From: Burkholderia sp. OK233
Lineage (GTDB): Bacteria; Pseudomonadota; Gammaproteobacteria; Burkholderiales; Burkholderiaceae
Length of the DNA stretch: 64,000 nt
Reading direction: 5' to 3'
Assembly (NCBI RefSeq): GCF_900230185.1
Contig: NZ_OCSR01000001.1
Location: 5,944,488-6,008,487, forward strand
Shown: positions 45,672 to 53,804 of the stretch, in pieces
Layout: every line of letters starts with the position of its first letter
How positions within the stretch are numbered: the stretch's first letter is position 1
Program-made: the position numbers and the translations under genes
Notes under the pieces: generated by a model
Databases searched by the model: none
The model's input: only the letters and a program-made list of their open reading frames with translations
What the model was told of the DNA's origin: nothing

Positions 45672-46501
45672 GGCTTTGTCAACTTGCCGAGAGCAGGACG
45701 TCACGACGATCAGTGCGACGACTGGTCAGAAAGCGATCAACGGATTTTGGGTGATCTCGGTAAATTCGCGCCAGGCGACGAACCGGGCAAGGAGCTGTTT
45801 GCGATAGAGTGAAGCGCGCAACAGATGCCGTTTGAGCGCAAAATGTTGCGGGATCGGCTCGAAGCACGTGAGAAATTTCTGTGTGCGTTTTGGGTCGCGA
45901 AAGCCGCGCATGCGACGCTCACGTTCGCGGGTCGGCTGGTGGCTGTTCTCGGCGCGGTTGTTCACCCGTGCCGCCGCCTTGACGAACACGTGCTTCACGT
46001 TCGCGAGCTCCGGGATCTCAGCTTTTGCGGCCGGGTAGCTGCGCAACTGATCGGTGACAATCTTGCGCGGGACCGGGCTTGAGCGCAGCACACGCTTGAA
46101 GAAACGTTTGGCGGCGGCCTTATCACGCCGCTTTTGCACCAGGATGTCCAGTTCGGCGCCGTGCTCATCGACCGCTCGCCACAACAGGTACGGCTCGCCT
46201 CGCAGCGCGATGAACATCTCGTCGAGGTGCCACGTGCTACCGGGCTTGCGCCGTGCGGCTTTCGCTCGATGAGCGAAGCCCTTGCCGAACTTGTCGCACC
46301 AGCATCGAATCGTCTCGTATGTCACGATGATCCCGCGCTCGAAGAGCAGCTCCTCGATGTCGCGCAAGCTCAACTGAAAACGGAAATACCAGCGCACGGC
46401 GCAACTGATGACTGCCGCCGGAAAACGGTGACCGTGATAGAGCGATTTCGATTTCTTCATCTCGCCATCTTACGTGACCGGCCCAACAACTTGACAATGC
46501 C
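45672..46501 (-). mobile_element. IS6-family insertion sequence (830 bp)
   Basis: The ends are inverted repeats GGCTTTGTCAACTTG (left) and GGCATTGTCAAGTTG (right, read inward), 13 of 15 matching and of IS6/IS26 style. The flanking octamers AATTCAAG and GTCCCACG differ, so there is no target duplication. IS6 elements move by cointegrate formation and often cause adjacent deletions, which fits the loss of the lysR 3' part. Confidence 0.88.
45726..46460 (-). CDS. IS6-family transposase
   Basis: 244 residues, full length. Typical IS6 blocks: YHGHRFPAAVISCAVRWYFRFQLSLRDIEELLFERGIIVTYETIRCW (HTH), TWHLDEMFIALRGEPYLLWRAVDEHGAELDILVQKRRDKAAAKRFFKR (first catalytic Asp, in HLDE), IVTDQLRSYPAA (second Asp) and NNRAENSHQPTRERERRMRGFR (catalytic Glu). 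Reading frame intact, so it could be active. Confidence 0.95.
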   Translation of the reverse strand: MKKSKSLYHGHRFPAAVISCAVRWYFRFQLSLRDIEELLFERGIIVTYETIRCWCDKFGKGFAHRAKAARRKPGSTWHLDEMFIALRGEPYLLWRAVDEHGAELDILVQKRRDKAAAKRFFKRVLRSSPVPRKIVTDQLRSYPAAKAEIPELANVKHVFVKAAARVNNRAENSHQPTRERERRMRGFRDPKRTQKFLTCFEPIPQHFALKRHLLRASLYRKQLLARFVAWREFTEITQNPLIAF

Positions 46502-46656
46502 GTCCCACGACGCAATGCGCATGCAGGATAAGGCTGGCGAGTCGCCAGCGGATAGAAGGTGGTCGGACGTCACGTCTGACGCGCGCAACGATCGGCTTCA
46601 GACCCGTAGGAGCGACGTAGATCGGATCACAGCAGATGTTGATGCACAATGCGCTT

Positions 46657-46690
46657 GTATGCCGGGCGAGCGTGCGCTCGCCCGGCATAC
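46657..46690. repeat. Perfect 16-bp inverted repeat upstream of HU gene
   Basis: GTATGCCGGGCGAGCG (46657-46672), spacer TG, CGCTCGCCCGGCATAC (46675-46690). All 16 pairs match. There is no T-run afterwards, so it is not a standard terminator. It lies ~190 bp before the HU start and ~155 bp after the IS6 element. It could be an operator, a hairpin in a leader RNA or a structured DNA site. Confidence 0.85.
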
Positions 46691-46878
46691 GTCAGCATAT
46701 CGATCCCTTCGTGTGTCAAGGGTCCGCTGCCCCCAGGCTTCGCCTGCCCTTGACCCCGATTACGTGCTCTGCGCAGAAGGAGCTGATCGATGCTTTGTGA
46801 GTCAGTCCGCCGAAAGGCCTTGACAACTTCCTGCTCATAGAAGGGTGGCGACATCCCAACCACAACGAGGAATCAACA

Positions 46879-47157
46879 ATGAACAAGCAGGAACTGGTGG
46901 ATGCGGTCGCGGCGGTAACCGATGAAAGCAAGGCCGCGACCGGCGAGATGATCGACGCAGTGATTGCTGCGATCACCGGCGCGGTGACGAAGGGCGATAC
47001 CGTCCAGCTGATCGGCTTCGGCTCGTTTTCCACGGGTGCGCGCGCCGCACGGGTCGGCCGCAATCCGGCGACCGGCGCCGAAATCCAGATCCCCGCGGCG
47101 AAGACGGTCAAGTTCACGGCGGGCAAGGCGTTCAAGGATGCCGTCAACGCGTCATGA
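46879..47157 (+). CDS. HU-family DNA-binding protein
   Basis: 92 residues, typical of HU/HupB. MNKQELVDAVAAVTDESKAATGEMIDAVIAAITGAVTKGDTVQLIGFGSFSTGARAARVGRNPATGAEIQIPAAKTVKFTAGKAFKDAV contains the helix pair, the GFGSF saddle and the DNA-intercalating arm with the RNPATG signature. It bends and compacts DNA as a dimer. Its stop overlaps the next gene's ATG (ATGA), so this copy is translationally coupled to a YhcG-type nuclease gene. That is an unusual partner for HU, so it is likely an accessory paralogue and not the housekeeping one. Confidence 0.95.
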   Translation: MNKQELVDAVAAVTDESKAATGEMIDAVIAAITGAVTKGDTVQLIGFGSFSTGARAARVGRNPATGAEIQIPAAKTVKFTAGKAFKDAVNAS

Positions 47158-48272
47158 CGAAGGTGGCAATCGCGCCCGGCGACTACGCCGGGCTTCACAA
47201 GGAAGTGGTCGGTGTCGTCGAATCGGCGCGACGCACGGCGGCACGCAACGTCAATGCCGTGATGACCGCCGCCTACTGGGAGATCGGGCGGCGGATCGTC
47301 GCCAGCGAGCAGGGCGGGCAGGCGCGCGCCGGCTACGGACAGGCGCTGATCGCCCGGCTCGCGGAAGACCTGACGCGCCGTTTCGGACGCGGATTCGGCC
47401 GGGCGAATCTGGCCAGCATGCGCGCGTTTTATTCCGCCTGGCCGGCGGCGGAGATTTTCCAGACAGTGTCTGGAAAATCGCTGCCGGCGAAAGACGTTGT
47501 CGACACCACGGCAACAGCGCCCGATTACATGGCGCTCGCCACCCGTTTTACGTTGCCGTGGTCCGCCTATGTGCGCCTGCTTTCTGTGAAGACGGCGGCC
47601 GCGCGCGCTTTCTATGAAACAGAGGCGTTGCGCGAAGGCTGGTCGGTGCGCCAGCTCGACCGCCAGATCGGTAGCCAGCTTTACGAGCGGCTGGCGCTGT
47701 CTCGCAACAAGGCGGCGCTGCTCAGAAAAGCCGCTGATGCCCAGCCGGGTGATCTCCTCACGCCAGAGGAGGCGATTCGCGACCCGTTCGTCCTCGAGTT
47801 TCTCGACATCAAGGACGAGTACTCGGAGTCGGATCTTGAGGAGGCGCTGATCCAGCATCTGGCGGATTTCCTGCTGGAGCTCGGCGACGACTTCGCTTTC
47901 GTCGGCCGGCAGCGCCGCCTGAGAATCGACGACACGTGGTTCAGGGTCGATCTGGTGTTTTTCCATCGACGGTTGAGATGCCTGGTCATCATCGATCTCA
48001 AGGTCGGCCGCTTCAGCTATGCGGACGCCGGGCAGATGCATCTCTATCTGAACTACGCGCGCGAGCACTGGATGAAGCCTGGGGAGAATCCACCTGTCGG
48101 TCTGATCCTTTGCGCCGAAAAAGGCGCGGCCGAAGCACACTACGCGCTGGACAACCTGCCGAACAAGATTCTTGCGGCGGAATACCAGACGGTGTTGCCC
48201 GATGAGGCGATGATCGTGCAGGAGCTGGAGCGCACGACAGCGGAACTGGAGCGGCGTACCGGCGGTTCGTAA
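47154..48272 (+). CDS. YhcG/DUF1016-family PD-(D/E)XK nuclease-like protein
   Basis: 372 residues, full family length. The N-terminal DUF1016_N part has VNAVMTAAYWEIGRRIV, AEDLTRRFGRGFGRANLASMRAFYSAWP and FTLPWSAYVRLLSVK. The C-terminal PDDEXK_9-like domain has DPFVLEFLDIKDEYSESDLEEALIQHLADFLLELGDDFAFVGRQRRL, VDLVFFHRRLRCLVIIDLKVGRF (Asp ... Asp-x-Lys active-site pattern) and GQMHLYLNYA. YhcG proteins occur on mobile islands and beside restriction systems; their reaction is not established. The start overlaps the HU stop by 4 nt. A fragment of a near-identical copy lies at 53805-54045. Confidence 0.9.
   Translation: MTKVAIAPGDYAGLHKEVVGVVESARRTAARNVNAVMTAAYWEIGRRIVASEQGGQARAGYGQALIARLAEDLTRRFGRGFGRANLASMRAFYSAWPAAEIFQTVSGKSLPAKDVVDTTATAPDYMALATRFTLPWSAYVRLLSVKTAAARAFYETEALREGWSVRQLDRQIGSQLYERLALSRNKAALLRKAADAQPGDLLTPEEAIRDPFVLEFLDIKDEYSESDLEEALIQHLADFLLELGDDFAFVGRQRRLRIDDTWFRVDLVFFHRRLRCLVIIDLKVGRFSYADAGQMHLYLNYAREHWMKPGENPPVGLILCAEKGAAEAHYALDNLPNKILAAEYQTVLPDEAMIVQELERTTAELERRTGGS
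47454..47478. repeat. Perfect 12-bp inverted repeat inside yhcG
   Basis: ATTTTCCAGACA, centre G, TGTCTGGAAAAT; all 12 pairs match. It encodes the IFQTVSGK segment. It could be a protein-binding site or a hairpin in the mRNA, or chance from a conserved peptide. Confidence 0.8.
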
Positions 48273-48284
48273 AGTTCGGTCCCG

Positions 48285-48452
48285 ATGCCTGACCGATCCC
48301 GGTCATCTGAAGACGAGGCGATCGAGGTTGCGCGCCAATGGGCGGTTGAGTGGATCGACGCGCGCAACGATAACCTCGCCAGCACGGAGGCTGATTCATC
48401 GATGTGGCAGGGCGATATGCCGGCGAATACCCCTGCTGGCTGTGCCTTATAA
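48285..48452 (+). CDS. Possible 55-aa protein, unknown
   Basis: ATG 48285, 13 bp after the yhcG stop, opens MPDRSRSSEDEAIEVARQWAVEWIDARNDN and ends NTPAGCAL. The amphipathic helix EAIEVARQWAVEWIDARN looks protein-like. No ribosome binding site is visible, but coupling to yhcG could provide translation. No family recognised; it might be a chance frame or a remnant. Confidence 0.3.
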   Translation: MPDRSRSSEDEAIEVARQWAVEWIDARNDNLASTEADSSMWQGDMPANTPAGCAL

Positions 48453-48925
48453 ACTGGTCTTTGGGTCCGGACGACTTTGTGTCATTTGACACTTGCTCAA
48501 GGTCGTTAAGTGCAAGCGTGACGGTTGCCTGACGCAGTTTGTCGAATTGCTCAGTACCGAGCGTCGTACGAAGTGGGCGCAAGAGCGCCTCCCGCAGCTA
48601 GAGCAGCACTGGCGAACGAAGCAAACGCCACTATCACGGCTGGATAAAGAACGCTAACGCAGAAAGGGCGGGCCGCTATACGCCGAATTCGGCGTTTAGC
48701 TTGCGTTTCGACGTTCAGGCGGGGTGGCTATCGGCGGGACGGCCGGCATCGCTTGCGGTCTTGAGCGGCGATCTGCGCGAGGTTGCGCCGCATCGAATCT
48801 CCGAGGTCGACACGGTGATAACGCTGTTCGAAGGGGAGGCAGTGTTCGGCAGCCGCGATTGAACCGCGGCGCGCTGTCTGTCGCGAGGCGAGACCCGCGG
48901 CAGACAGCGTGTTTCGCCGGAGCGA
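48453..48925. other. Gene-poor stretch with possible regulator remnant
   Basis: 473 bp without a convincing gene. On the minus strand 48582-48470 reads RPLRTTLGTEQFDKLRQATVTLALNDL, which faintly resembles a TetR C-terminal helix. On the plus strand 48550-48657 reads ERRTKWAQERLPQLEQHWRTKQTPLSRLDKER before a stop. Neither could be confirmed. Confidence 0.3.
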
Positions 48926-49429
48926 CTAGAACATCGTGTTGTCGTTGGCTGACTGCTCGGGCACGGGTTGAACCACATCCCAGTGCTCAGCGATCTTGCC
49001 GTGCTCGACGCGGAAGATATCCACGATGGCGTTGCCGCGGTCTTGCGGGTTGCCGGTCGAGTGAACATGCAGAAAGACGAGATCGCCGTCGGTCGCACTG
49101 CGCACGATGGCCGAGCGGGCATCGGGGGCATGCTTGAAGTATTCGGTAAAGAAGCTGATGAACGGCGCGGACCCGGTGGGCACATGCGGATTGTGCTGAA
49201 TGTAATTCGGTGCGAGCACGGTGCTAGCAGTCCTGAGATCGTGCCGGTTGAACACCGCATCGTAGAAGTTCACGACTAGCGCGCGGTTGCGCTCTTCCTG
49301 GGCAATATCGCGAGCGGCCGGGTGAACCGGCGCGACGCTATCTTCGGCGCGGGCCACATGGCTCGCGATCAGCACAAAGAAAGCAGCGGCGGCTGCCGCG
49401 CGCTGGAGCAGGGAGGTTCTGTTTGCCAT
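48926..49429 (-). CDS. Secreted SnoaL/NTF2-like protein
   Basis: 167 residues from ATG 49429 (AAGGGGA upstream). Signal peptide MANRTSLLQRAAAAAAFFVLIASHVARA, then an NTF2-like domain: ALVVNFYDAVFNRHDLRTASTVLAPNYIQHNPHVPTG, ISFFTEYFKHAPDARSAIVRSATDGDLVFLHVHST and AIVDIFRVEHGKIAEHWDVVQPVP, the usual SnoaL-type ending. Export to the periplasm is predicted. Members include polyketide cyclases and many proteins of unknown role; the pocket residues do not tell the substrate. Monocistronic. Confidence 0.88.
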   Translation of the reverse strand: MANRTSLLQRAAAAAAFFVLIASHVARAEDSVAPVHPAARDIAQEERNRALVVNFYDAVFNRHDLRTASTVLAPNYIQHNPHVPTGSAPFISFFTEYFKHAPDARSAIVRSATDGDLVFLHVHSTGNPQDRGNAIVDIFRVEHGKIAEHWDVVQPVPEQSANDNTMF

Positions 49430-49540
49430 GACGGTCCCCTTCTTTTCGTTGAAAGCCGGCGGATGCAAGGACTTTAGCATCCGCAGGTGGCGACGACGAG
49501 ACGGATCTTGCCGGCGCATCGACGCTCCCGCGCCGAACCC

Positions 49541-49756
49541 TATACGCATGGCGACGGGTACGGCCATGTCGCAGTCTGCGTCGACGACGCGAAAGCCGAA
49601 CGCCAACGTCTGATCGAACTCGGCTTCGCACCGAATGCTCATGACGGCGAGATCGGTGCCGCAGGAGGGATGCAGGAAGCGCCCGTATTCGAAAAGGTTC
49701 ACAACGGGGATGTCGTGGCAGCTGTCGATCGGACCGACCTGATCGGCACGTTTTGA
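49541..49756 (+). pseudogene. Glyoxalase/VOC-domain fragment
   Basis: In a plus-strand frame, YTHGDGYGHVAVCVDDAKAERQRLIELGF matches the start of a glyoxalase/bleomycin-resistance repeat (GxGYGHIAVxVDD type, with the metal-ligand His). After ~30 codons the resemblance ends. The tail EAPVFEKVHNGDVVAAVDRTDLIGTF may belong to another protein, faintly like the end of a fumarylacetoacetate hydrolase. It has no start codon with a ribosome binding site and is far too short. Confidence 0.5.
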
Positions 49757-49939
49757 ACGGCAAAGCGTTGCTGGATAAGGACGTGCTGCAACGACGATAC
49801 GGAGTTTGACGGACCGTCGTCAGAACTTGGCAGGTATTTGATTCCATTGATCGTGCGTTGCGGCTACACGTTGTGCATTCCTAGCCCATAACGAAGCCTC
49901 AGAATCAACCGGTCTTACTCGCGCGAAAGGAGACCGCCT

Positions 49940-50161
49940 ATGGACAATACACAGGCAAAATCTGCGACTGAGCGTTATGAAGCTTGTCAGATCATCGATG
50001 AAGGACGTTCTCGTGCCATGGCTGCGTGTGTCGACATGATCGACTCTGATTCGGCCATCGGCGTAAGAAACGAGCTGCACGCTGTTCGCGATGCATTGCA
50101 GCGCCTCCACGCTGCCGCTGCGGCCATACATGACGAGATGGCCAGGATCAGGATGAACTGA
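49940..50161 (+). CDS. Small helical protein, unknown
   Basis: 73 residues from ATG 49940, with AAGGAG 8-13 nt upstream. The sequence is almost all helix: ERYEACQIIDEGRSRAMAACVDMIDSD, then VRNELHAVRDALQRLHAAAAAIHDEMARI, the latter with a heptad-like Leu/Ala pattern suggesting a coiled coil. Two Cys. No signal peptide. No family recognised, but the good ribosome binding site and codon use make a real gene likely. Confidence 0.6.
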   Translation: MDNTQAKSATERYEACQIIDEGRSRAMAACVDMIDSDSAIGVRNELHAVRDALQRLHAAAAAIHDEMARIRMN

Positions 50162-50312
50162 TCAGTTACGCCGTCTTGTAAGCAGGTCTGCCATGCCGGT
50201 AGAGACTCCCCATGATCCTGAGAAGCCCGCGATTCGAAAGCAGGTAACCCAATTACGCGTTCATGCGGCAGGGCGGACTCGCGTCAGTTATATTCGCCGT
50301 AGTTGCCGACCG

Positions 50313-50790
50313 CTATTGCAACCAGTCCCGCAACTCGTGCGCGGAGCAACTCGCTCGCAGTCCGTCCCTGACAAATCTTAAGCTCTGTTGGCTGCTGGTA
50401 TAAACGGGGAAAGGCGTGCATACGACACCGACAATCTCTTTGAAGGCTGAAAAGTCGAAGTTGTCGCCGGTAGGTTCACGATTGAGTCCTTCTACAACCG
50501 AATCCCATTGCGTCACTGCGTCGTCAATACTGGATCGCTCATTCTGAACGACACGATAAGTACCCCGGTCGTATTCACGGTCGTAGATCCTGCTCTTGCA
50601 TGAAACAATCAATAGTACTCCGTCCCTTGCTGCCAAAGCATCGATGTCCGTGAGTCTTTGGCCGGCACGCCGAAGTGGTCGCCCGCGAAGTTCCCTAATG
50701 GCTGGCGGGGGTGCCCAAGGTGACCGATCAATAATCTCTTGACACTGCAATTCGAACGCTGCCCCGCGCACGTTGCCCAGCGTTGGCGCC
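50313..50790 (-). pseudogene. C-terminal half of IS-split protein: PD-(D/E)XK-like domain
   Basis: On the minus strand the 478 nt from 50790 continue the reading frame of 53318-52132 when the IS5-family element and one CTAG are removed. The junction codon becomes AGG and the next residues are APTLGNVRGAAFELQCQEIIDRS. The segment reads TDIDALAARDGVLLIVSCKSRIYDREYDRG, a nuclease-like core with Asp444/Asp446 and Lys461 of the rejoined protein. It has SxK where ExK is standard, similar to the QxK of Mrr-type enzymes. It ends AHELRDWLQ. The activity is not proven. Confidence 0.7.
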
Positions 50791-50794
50791 CTAG

Positions 50795-52131
50795 CAGGCC
50801 GTTGAAATATCCGTCGTTGATGCGCTCAGGTGCATTACGACGGATGCTGGGTTCGCACTTTTGAAACGCGGAACACGTTTGCGGGCATTCGACGTTGCTC
50901 GCGGGTTCACGATATCGGTGTTACCCATTGCTTCGTGCCCCTCAACCGGCAAGTGTGCGCATACGCGTCAGGTTGTAGCCGACCTGCGTCAGCACGAAGA
51001 GCTGGTCTACGCGTTCAAGTCCTCGGTACATCGCTTGTCGAATCCGTCCGACTGTCTTGCCCCATCCGAACACCTGCTCAATGCGCTTACGTTTTTGCTG
51101 GCTGACCGCGTAACCCGGCCAGCGCGTAGTTCGCTCGTCAATTGCTGAGCCTCCTGGACGTCCATCGTTTTGCGCCACATGCGGCGTGACGCGATTCGCG
51201 CGACAACTGGCTACGAAGCCGGCGGTGTCGTAGTTTTTGTCCGCGCCGACCGTGATGCCGAGCGGCGCAACACTCGCGGCATCAGCAAGCATCAGCCCGG
51301 CCGCGTCGCGCTCGGCGGTGCCCGTCGCCAGCGTCACCTGTGCGTTGACCACAAGGCCGTGCCGGTTGTCTGTCAGCACGTGGCCCATATAACAGAGCAT
51401 CGCTCCGGTTCCCTTGCTCTTGCGAAACAGGCGTGCCTGCTCGTCCGTCGTGGATTGGTGCGTCTCGTTACTGCGTTTCTGTCCGTGCCAGTTGTCATTC
51501 GGCGCTGGCGGTTCGTCAGGAGGCGTGTCGTCTTCGTCTGGACTTGCCTTCGGCACGAAGCTCTTATGCCCGGCCCATGCCTGAATCAACGTGCCGTCGA
51601 CGCTAAAGTGCTCCCCAGAAAGATATCCGCGCTCGCGCGCGGTCTCGACTGTCTCGTTGAACAGCAACACCAGCACATCGTGTTCGAGCAACCGGTCGCG
51701 GTTCTTGCTGAACGTCGAGTGGTCCCACACGGTCCCGTCCATCGGCAGGCCGACGAACCAGCGGAACAGCATGTTGTAGGAAATCTGTTCCACCAGCATG
51801 CGCTCGCTACGAATTGAGTACAGCACCTGCAGCAAAAGAGCTCGCACCAGCTTCTCCGGCGCGATGCTCGGCCGACCTCCTTTCGCGTCAGCCTCGTACA
51901 TCCGCGCGAAAACATCGTCCATGCGTTTAAGCGCGTCATTGAGCCAGGTACGAATCGGACGCAACGGATGGTCCTTCGGCACAAAATCGTCCAGCTTCAA
52001 CACCGTGAAAATTGATTCGGTAAAACCATCTGGCCCACGCATCCGTTCCATCTCGCTCTCATTGATGACATACGTTCAACGTTTACGCCTGCGTTCCGGA
52101 TGACCGCTACATGAGGTATTTCACCGGCCTG
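50795..52131 (-). mobile_element. IS5-family insertion sequence, intact (1337 bp)
   Basis: Ends CAGGCCGTTGAAATATCC (left) and, read inward from the right, CAGGCCGGTGAAATACC. Flanked by CTAG at 50791-50794 and 52132-52135, the 4-bp YTAR-type duplication of IS5 elements. It is inserted in a larger gene whose frame is restored exactly by its removal. A decayed relative lies at 1373-1868. Confidence 0.92.
50942..52051 (-). CDS. IS5-family transposase
   Basis: 369 residues. The N-terminal DUF772-type part (FTVLKLDDFVPKDHPLRPIRTWLNDALKRMDDVFARMY, RPSIAPEKLVRALLLQVLYSIRSERMLVEQISYNMLFRWFVGLPMDGTVWDHSTFSKNRDRLL) is followed by the DDE core: HFSVDGTLIQAWAG (Asp), ITVGADKNYDTAGFV (Asp) and RKRIEQVFGWGKTVGRIRQ (Glu). 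No damage visible. Confidence 0.94.
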   Translation of the reverse strand: MERMRGPDGFTESIFTVLKLDDFVPKDHPLRPIRTWLNDALKRMDDVFARMYEADAKGGRPSIAPEKLVRALLLQVLYSIRSERMLVEQISYNMLFRWFVGLPMDGTVWDHSTFSKNRDRLLEHDVLVLLFNETVETARERGYLSGEHFSVDGTLIQAWAGHKSFVPKASPDEDDTPPDEPPAPNDNWHGQKRSNETHQSTTDEQARLFRKSKGTGAMLCYMGHVLTDNRHGLVVNAQVTLATGTAERDAAGLMLADAASVAPLGITVGADKNYDTAGFVASCRANRVTPHVAQNDGRPGGSAIDERTTRWPGYAVSQQKRKRIEQVFGWGKTVGRIRQAMYRGLERVDQLFVLTQVGYNLTRMRTLAG

Positions 52132-53318
52132 CTAGACATTTCGAGTCTTTGCAGAAATGCGTGGGAGGAGCCAGTAATGTCGAGCAAGTACTGCTCCGCG
52201 TATTGGCGACAAACGTTGCCAGCTATTAAGGGCCACGGGGACGCGTTGACCTGGTTGACGTCCTCCAGCCATTCGGCAGCCGTGGTAGACCATCGGAACC
52301 CCGGTGTTTCTCTTGTGAGTATGGCTGCGACTTCTGGAAGATAGGCGTCGAATAGGGCTTCTAGCCGCTTCGCACCACAGAAGAAGTAGCCCTGTTGTAG
52401 GATGGACCCGAACGCCCAAGGGGCCTGTGTCATCAAAGCAGGCAACATGACGAGTAGTTGGATTAGCGATGCGACATCGCGCAGGTACTCGGGCGACCCA
52501 GCTTCACCATCAAAAGGCTGGAGAACATTCCGTAAATCTAATGCCTTGAGCATATGACGCGCCTCCACTGTCACTTCCATTTGAGCGCCATTAGCGTCTG
52601 GGTATTGGATGGAGGGGTAGTAGCTCGGGTGGCAGCCAAAGGACAAGAAGGCGGTCAGGCCGAAGCGCTCAGCCGCTTCCACGAAATCCGAGGAACTTGG
52701 CTCGACAGTGGCCAAACCAAGACCCGAACCGAAGAATTCATGTGAACGGTCGTGCCGCTGATCATATATTGCAATCGCATTTTCAACGTCGGCTGGAGTC
52801 CTCGCGACTAGGATCGGCTGACGTGCATCAAGCGTTGCACCTTTGCCTACGCGTCGATAGAGAATATGTAGCTGCGAAAGCAGTTTTACCCGACCGACGA
52901 ACGAGGCGACATGACGGATAGCAGCGTCGTCAACCTTGAACGTGATTCGGGTGGCTAACTCGCTCCGGTCCTCCCTAGCGAAAGCTGACGACACGATCTC
53001 CGCAAGGAATCTATCGTATCCGATGGTCGTGCCATAACTTCCGGAAAAGAAGGCATCCGGCGCTCTCCGCAAATACCATAGCCAGCGTACGCCCCCATAC
53101 CCTGAATGTGCACGCTGAATATGTTCTTGCGTGGCTGCTATGAATTGCTCCAGGTACTCAGCCGCTTCCACGCCGATAAGGTCAGCCTGGGGCGGGTGAT
53201 TTTCCTTAAAGATTGCGAGTGCGGTGTTAATCGCGGCCTTACCTGAAAGCGCGTGCCATTGTTTAGAGGTCACACGGCGAAAGGCTGTAACAGCAGGATC
53301 GACGGCGAGGGGAGGCAT
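52132..53318 (-). pseudogene. N-terminal half of IS-split protein, unknown family
   Basis: 395 codons from the start at 53318 (MPPLAVDPAVTAFRRVTSKQWHALSGKAAINTALAIF) to the IS junction. The protein is soluble and largely helical, with AEYLEQFIAATQEHIQRAHSGYGGVRWLWYLRRAPDAFFSGSYGTT and a later stretch LIQLLVMLPALMTQAPWAFGSILQQGYFFCGAKRLEALFDAYLP. Rejoined with 50790-50313 it makes one 554-residue protein ending in a nuclease-like domain. As it stands the frame reads nine codons into the IS and stops. I recognise no family for this half. A role in defence against mobile DNA is conceivable, but that is speculation. Confidence 0.7.
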
Positions 53319-53804
53319 GCCAAGTAACGTCCATTTATTTTAGATCCGGCAAGATGATCCCATGGCTAAGGTGTGTTTGTCAGTTGGCTTGAACGTTAAG
53401 GTGATTGGACACCCAAAATATGCAGGTGCGCCCACGCGAATTTGACTTGATTGCCGAGGACGACGTTCGACTGCCACCAAAGGCTGTGTTCGGCGTTGCG
53501 CTCTCATTGGCGCTGGATGGTGAGGTGGAGACCTTTCTTTCCAGTTCAAGGGGCTCGATCCGAAAACGGCAGCCCTCGGTGCCTACGCGGTGTTCATGCT
53601 ACGCCGTGATTCGGCCGGCCGAACGCTCCGGCAGTTCACGCCGGAGCGTTCGATAAAACGAACGTTTTACCGAACGCGACTTGGCGCGGCCGTCGCAAAC
53701 CGGCCACAGTTGCAGATGTTGAACCAAGCCCTATCGCAGACATCCGAAGGTTGGTTCCGATCTGACTACGGACGCTCGACGGTCGTTGCGTATGTCGCGT
53801 CATC
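53319..53804. other. Gene-poor stretch with two adjacent hairpins
   Basis: 486 bp. One frame around 53545-53800 reads LSFQFKGLDPKTAALGAYAVFMLRRDSAGR and looks coding, but a stop lies directly before it and no start fits, so it may be another gene fragment. At 53620-53652 CGAACGCTCCGGC and GCCGGAGCGTTCG form a perfect 13-bp stem with a 7-nt loop. It is followed at 53654-53669 by TAAAACG-AA-CGTTTTA. Confidence 0.45.

Noticed and set aside
46657..46690. CRISPR or attachment site at the palindrome
   Set aside because: Only one copy is present, with no spacers, no Cas genes, no integrase and no tRNA gene.
48013..48582. 189-codon minus-strand frame opposite the yhcG end
   Set aside because: Most of it is antisense to yhcG; only the first ~25 codons look protein-like, which is noted as a possible regulator remnant.
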